Shown one piece after another: positions 22,227-25,702 of a stretch of 25,702 nt of DNA; position 1 is the first letter of the stretch, and each line of letters starts with the position of its first letter. The stretch is from CAYJBH01 sp964370765 (GTDB lineage Bacteria > Bacillota > Clostridia > Oscillospirales > Ruminococcaceae). The stretch is taken from assembly GCA_964370765.1 (NCBI GenBank), contig CAYJKW010000025.1:1-25702 (forward strand). Direction: 5' to 3'. Made by a program: the position numbers and the translations under genes. Below the pieces are notes generated by a model. The model did no database searches. It worked only from the letters and a program-made list of their open reading frames with translations, and was not told where the DNA came from.

Positions 22227-23411
22227 TTAACCATCTATCGTATAGTCTGACAGAAAAGTTGCCGTTTTATTATTAATATTATCTATGAGCTCAAGCTCGC
22301 TAGAAAGTGTTCCGGAAACCGAATGGGTGACAGCAGATTGTTCAAAGCTATAATAGTGCTGTCTAAATTCTTCCTGTTCAACAGTTTTGTTGTCTATGCT
22401 AAAAGTTGTTCCAAAATCCGCGATCAGTAAAGTATCAAAGGTTACTGCAAGTTGAAATCCATCAGCACTGTAACGGTAGTACTGCCTGTGCGTATCGCTA
22501 ACCTCTGTTCCTGTTCCGATATAGCAAACACCATCGACAAAGGAGTAGTTTACTGTAAACTCTGTTCCAGAGGATAGATGCTTTGAATTTAACAGCAATA
22601 AAGGTAGTTCTCCGACTTTAAGTAATGTGTCTTCCTTTGATATAGTGTATATAGTGATGTGATTACCAATATAACGATGTCGCATATCATTCGACAGGTC
22701 ACTCTTGTCGGATGATACAATAATTAACTCTAAAATACCGTCGTTATCAAGATCTATAAGGTCAGTATATATTACACCATAGGCCTCGTTTAATTCAATA
22801 TCTTCATATGAGTAGGTGGGCGTTATCGTACGCTCACCGAATTCTTTTGTCTTAGAGGCTATAAGCGCGGTGTAAAGACTGTAGTCAACACCCTCCTTTA
22901 AGGGGGGTGCATCTAGCTGTGTCATAGCTGCGTTGCGTGTAAGCTCATGTAGTTCTGTATAAAACTCATGAAAGTTTTCTGGTAATTTCTCCTGTCCATC
23001 GGCAAAAATCATATTACCACTACCATAGTTAATGGTCATCGAAAAATAATCGGTTTCCAAAGGGCCTTTGTCAGATTTTGTATTATAGCCATCCCACTCA
23101 TAGATGTCATACTTTTTAAATAAAGCAAGAATGTCAGAAATTATAGATATGTCCACCATCTTTTCGGCAACCACATAGGAATTATGGGAACTATTAAAAC
23201 TCATGTATGCTTCGTTTTCTTTGGGTTGTATGCTTAGGTTATAGGATCCTATTATAGGTGCTCTATAATAGAAATCAAAGGCAAATAGATTAGCAGCTTG
23301 ATTTATAGGTAGGCTTTCAGATTTACTGCTTGATACACCGCTTTGAGATTTAGCGCATCCTACAGTAAACAACATAACTATAATTACTGTTAAAAATAAT
23401 AACAATCTCAT
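22227..23411 (-). CDS. Predicted lipoprotein with an Asp-rich Ca-loop-like motif
   Basis: 394 residues. A lipoprotein signal with FTVGC places the lipidated cysteine at residue 19, followed by a Ser-rich linker. TDLIDLDNDGILELIIV (217-232) is a DxDxDG loop of the kind seen in FG-GAP/EF-hand-like repeats of Firmicute surface proteins, and similar DLDNDGxxEL motifs occur in many Clostridia lipoproteins. The rest is not recognised; it looks like a beta-rich external domain. AGGAGG sits a few bases before the ATG. It probably has its own promoter, but no clear hexamers were found. No enzymatic function is claimed. Confidence 0.75.
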   Translation of the reverse strand: MRLLLFLTVIIVMLFTVGCAKSQSGVSSSKSESLPINQAANLFAFDFYYRAPIIGSYNLSIQPKENEAYMSFNSSHNSYVVAEKMVDISIISDILALFKKYDIYEWDGYNTKSDKGPLETDYFSMTINYGSGNMIFADGQEKLPENFHEFYTELHELTRNAAMTQLDAPPLKEGVDYSLYTALIASKTKEFGERTITPTYSYEDIELNEAYGVIYTDLIDLDNDGILELIIVSSDKSDLSNDMRHRYIGNHITIYTISKEDTLLKVGELPLLLLNSKHLSSGTEFTVNYSFVDGVCYIGTGTEVSDTHRQYYRYSADGFQLAVTFDTLLIADFGTTFSIDNKTVEQEEFRQHYYSFEQSAVTHSVSGTLSSELELIDNINNKTATFLSDYTIDG

Positions 23412-23580
23412 ATTGCCTCCTAATTATTGTTAAACATAAATTATCGTGCGTTGAGTTATTAATAAAGTATCATATAAAAGAAAAAGTTACCTCATGCATT
23501 TGTGCAGTTTTTTAAAAATTCTATAAAACGCATCAGTCTATTCTACCTGAAAACATATATTGTAAAGACAAAAGGGGTGA

Positions 23581-23617
23581 ATTATAAAGCCGTTATTTTT
23601 AGTAACGACTTTATAAT
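23581..23617. terminator. Hairpin downstream of the sortase gene, possible terminator
   Basis: ATTATAAAGCCGTTA pairs with TAACGACTTTATAAT (14 of 15) around a 7-base loop. It lies about 50 bases after the minus-strand sortase stop. No strong T run follows on the minus strand, so termination is only probable. Confidence 0.5.
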
Positions 23618-23667
23618 ATCTGCTATTAAATTACACTAAAAATTGCTCAGGCATAGTAAGCAATGTG

Positions 23668-24462
23668 CTATTCTACTAATTTTGCAACAACCACGTATCT
23701 CTCAGTAACGTTTTCTAAGTCCATGCAGGTAGAAAGTGCTAAAAATTTATCATCTGTAGTTACGTTTTCTAAGTTTAAGTTTGCACCGGTATCGGGGATG
23801 TTTACCATCTTATCTATAAATCCTTGGAGCTGTACCGGATCAGTATAGTCCTTATCATATAATAAATTGTAGTTATCATTTACAAAGGCAGCTACAATTT
23901 CATATCTATATTCTGCTGTAGGAGTAGTTAAGTAAATATCAGGATTATCGTTAAAATACTCAGCATCATTATATCGATGTAACTGTGAGAAAAAAGTATC
24001 GTTAGGCTCATAATGACCATATAAAACAGTTACAGGATCTTGCAAATCATCACTGTTAAACATATCTGCAAAAACTGTACCCAAAACATCGTAATTGCCG
24101 TAAAAATCGGTAGTTAGGTATTTCAAGTTGTCAATACCACGCACAACCGGGTAATCAATTACGGTGCCTGGAACTGTAATATACCCTATAGTGTCACTAT
24201 TGGTCTGCACAAGCTCATCAAAATCAATAGTATCTTCTTCGATTGCTGACTCTGCAGGTGGTTGCGAGGAAGGTGCTGAAGATGTTTGCTCAACCTGTGC
24301 CACTTGTTGTGCTTCCGGTGGCTCTGTGGTAGGATTATTACGCTGTGAAATAAAATAGAATATTGCTATTGTGATAGCAATTGTGCAAACTACAATAATA
24401 ATTAGTAATTTTGCATTAAGCTTTTTGTCTGGTGTTGGTGTATTGTTTGATTCATTTTGCAT
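23668..24462 (-). CDS. srtB: Class B-type sortase
   Basis: 264 residues from ATG 24462 (AGGA 6 bases before); an in-frame TTG at 24486 lies ahead of that site and is rejected. A single N-terminal membrane helix (about 18-38) is followed by a Pro/Ser/Glu-rich linker (41-75) and the sortase barrel. Catalytic residues are H150 in VLYGHY, C246 in LALSTC and R255 in ERYVVV. The opening DTIGYITVPGTVIDYPVV and the DNLKYL segment fit class B. It cuts a sorting signal of an exported protein and joins it to the wall. No protein in the window has a clear LPXTG- or NPXTG-like signal, so the substrates lie elsewhere. Confidence 0.88.
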   Translation of the reverse strand: MQNESNNTPTPDKKLNAKLLIIIVVCTIAITIAIFYFISQRNNPTTEPPEAQQVAQVEQTSSAPSSQPPAESAIEEDTIDFDELVQTNSDTIGYITVPGTVIDYPVVRGIDNLKYLTTDFYGNYDVLGTVFADMFNSDDLQDPVTVLYGHYEPNDTFFSQLHRYNDAEYFNDNPDIYLTTPTAEYRYEIVAAFVNDNYNLLYDKDYTDPVQLQGFIDKMVNIPDTGANLNLENVTTDDKFLALSTCMDLENVTERYVVVAKLVE

Positions 24463-24539
24463 GCGAGTTCCTTTTGTTTTTATCAATTGTTTAAAGAATA
24501 GATAGTGCGGTTATTATTGTTGCTATCTGTCTTTATAAT

Positions 24540-24568
24540 ATTATACTCTGTTAACAGCTTAAATTCAA
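24540..24568 (-). promoter_or_regulatory. Promoter of the sortase gene
   Basis: On the minus strand TTGAAT (24563-24568), 17-base spacer, TATAAT (24540-24545). The leader is about 70 bases. It separates the sortase from the upstream zinc-ribbon gene. Confidence 0.7.
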
Positions 24569-24688
24569 TACAGTTTATCATATTTGTTAGTTTAAACACT
24601 TTCACTGATGCTACCTGTAGTTGGACATGGGCTAGCGACAAAAGGCTTATCAGCTGTGCTGACGTCCTTCTTATTTGATTACAACTAT

Positions 24689-25702
24689 TTATTCTTTTTC
24701 AATAATTTCTTCTTCTTTTATAAAAGTTGTGCTGTTTTCGCTAACATTAATTGAACTGTTCACAATATATGAATCGGCATTGGTTTGGCCGTCTAAGTAA
24801 TATACATTATCATCAACTAACATTTTTTTTCGATAAGCCTGCACCGAAAAAAATACAGTTGCCACGAAAACAATAACCGCGCCAATTGGGCCGGTTAATA
24901 AAGAAAGACCTGTGACTATTGCTATTATAAGTGCGGACAATAAAATATGAATAATTTTTCTTGCCATATTACTCATAGGCAATACCCCTGCGATTTTACC
25001 GGTTTGCCCATTTATTGTAAAACAATATTTTTTCTTTTTATACTGAATGTTTAAAAACCATACAGGTACCAATACATTAATTTTTTCGTAGTTATTATGT
25101 GCCATGTTTAAATTTTTCAGCTTAATTTTTGCATAGCCTTTCATTATTTTTTTGCATACAGCAGACAAAGACGCTACTATGCGGGTTTCTGCGGTTTTAA
25201 AGCATTTATCAGCTGACATATCGCTATAATCGGCAAAAAAGCCCATAATATACTTATTGTCAAACGGCGTTAGCTTGTCATATTCAAACGGCTCTATAGA
25301 TTCTATATAGCGGTTGTTTACATAACTGCTCGCAGTTACGGGGACTTTACTAAAACTACCGAATCCGCGCATTACAACATCAAAAAAACTTGCAATTCTC
25401 TTTGCGGATATTACCTTTATTTCATCTGTCGAACATTCATATTGCAGCGTACTATCAGCAGTTACACTAAAAAGCCATGCAGGCACATACACACCCTGCA
25501 TTCTGCTGATTTTGCTCTGCTTGGTAATTTCTCTCGGAGTTAATTTCTCCTTCCTGCAAAGTTCACGAAATAACTCCATTGCCTTTTCTTTATTAATAAT
25601 AAAAGGCAATACATATTCAGGCTGGGTATATGTATTAGATTTATCATTTAAAACTACATTCGAGCCACAAAAGGCACACTCTGTTGCAATTGTCATTTTA
25701 TC
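24689..25702 (-). CDS. Zinc-ribbon membrane protein, 5' end beyond the window
   Basis: About 337 codons lie in the window and the frame stays open to the edge. The segment TIATECAFCGSNVVL holds the second CxxC of a zinc ribbon, and EYVLPFIINKEKAMELFRELCRKEK follows it. In TFIIB-type zinc-ribbon proteins of Firmicutes the same block (ATxCPYCGSxVV, then YVIPFKLDKE) comes after another CxxC half, which would be outside the window. The ATG at 25696 is therefore probably internal. Two hydrophobic helices (KIIHILLSALIIAIVTGL and AVIVFVATVFFSVQAY) lie in the C-terminal third. The function of the family is not established. The gene ends in a charged tail, EEEIIEKE. Confidence 0.72.
   Translation of the reverse strand, partial: DKMTIATECAFCGSNVVLNDKSNTYTQPEYVLPFIINKEKAMELFRELCRKEKLTPREITKQSKISRMQGVYVPAWLFSVTADSTLQYECSTDEIKVISAKRIASFFDVVMRGFGSFSKVPVTASSYVNNRYIESIEPFEYDKLTPFDNKYIMGFFADYSDMSADKCFKTAETRIVASLSAVCKKIMKGYAKIKLKNLNMAHNNYEKINVLVPVWFLNIQYKKKKYCFTINGQTGKIAGVLPMSNMARKIIHILLSALIIAIVTGLSLLTGPIGAVIVFVATVFFSVQAYRKKMLVDDNVYYLDGQTNADSYIVNSSINVSENSTTFIKEEEIIEKE

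Noticed and set aside
24463..24486. TTG start for the sortase
   Set aside because: AGGA 6 bases before ATG 24462 is the better initiation site; the extra eight residues would be unusual.
24650..24662. TCAGC-TGT-GCTGA hairpin as terminator of the zinc-ribbon gene
   Set aside because: The stem is only 5 bp and the following T run is short and displaced, so it is too weak to list as a feature.

Overview
The window is AT-rich DNA, probably from an anaerobic Clostridia-type Firmicute. The evidence is strong AGGAGG-like ribosome sites, TTGaca/TATAAT promoters with 17-bp spacers (often with TGn extensions), two [FeFe]-hydrogenase-type proteins, a class B-type sortase, a lipoprotein and an EFR1-type ferredoxin remnant. 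Genus cannot be told from this sequence. No rRNA, tRNA, transposase, CRISPR array or replication origin was seen.

Left edge (1-1385): the first eight codons of a LacI-family repressor on the minus strand, with a strong promoter and three copies of a TTTAACGTTAAA-like operator. Next come a stretch with a Fur-box-like sequence, a 5'-truncated EFR1-type flavodoxin/ferredoxin gene, and a structured non-coding stretch.

Polysaccharide region (1386-13407): a GT4 glycosyltransferase (+) converges on a minus-strand operon that reads, in transcription order, CMP-sugar-type cytidylyltransferase, DRE-TIM aldolase fused to an MptE/DUF115-like domain, stand-alone DUF115-like protein, and Wzy-like polymerase. 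An NTP_transf_5 protein precedes it on the same strand. Divergent from that lie a Wzz/YveK-like chain-length protein, a BY-kinase homologue with a ruined Walker A motif, and a 961-residue surface protein with a tailspike-like beta-helix. Together they look like synthesis, length control and surface handling of an exopolysaccharide that may contain a CMP-activated acidic sugar. No NeuB-type synthase, initiating transferase or flippase is in the window.

Signalling and sulfur region (13597-17321): a degenerate-GGDEF/EAL c-di-GMP phosphodiesterase, a CoA-disulfide reductase-rhodanese fusion, and a small DUF2325 protein. Each has its own promoter, and each promoter carries a perfect inverted repeat.

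Hydrogenase region (17668-22217): a tight four-gene operon of thioredoxin-like [2Fe-2S] ferredoxin, sensory [FeFe] hydrogenase with a C-terminal PAS domain (HydS type), SpoIIE/PP2C phosphatase, and a second [FeFe] hydrogenase with an intact active site. The natural reading is a hydrogen or redox sensor that drives a phosphatase output. The gene set recurs in Clostridia, but its targets are not known to me.

Right edge (22227-25702): a lipoprotein, a class B-type sortase and the 3' part of a zinc-ribbon membrane protein that runs off the window, all on the minus strand.

The best candidates for undescribed biology are the aldolase/DUF115/cytidylyltransferase operon, the sensory hydrogenase-phosphatase module with its unrecognised C-terminal phosphatase domain, and the tailspike-like surface protein next to a pseudo-BY-kinase.
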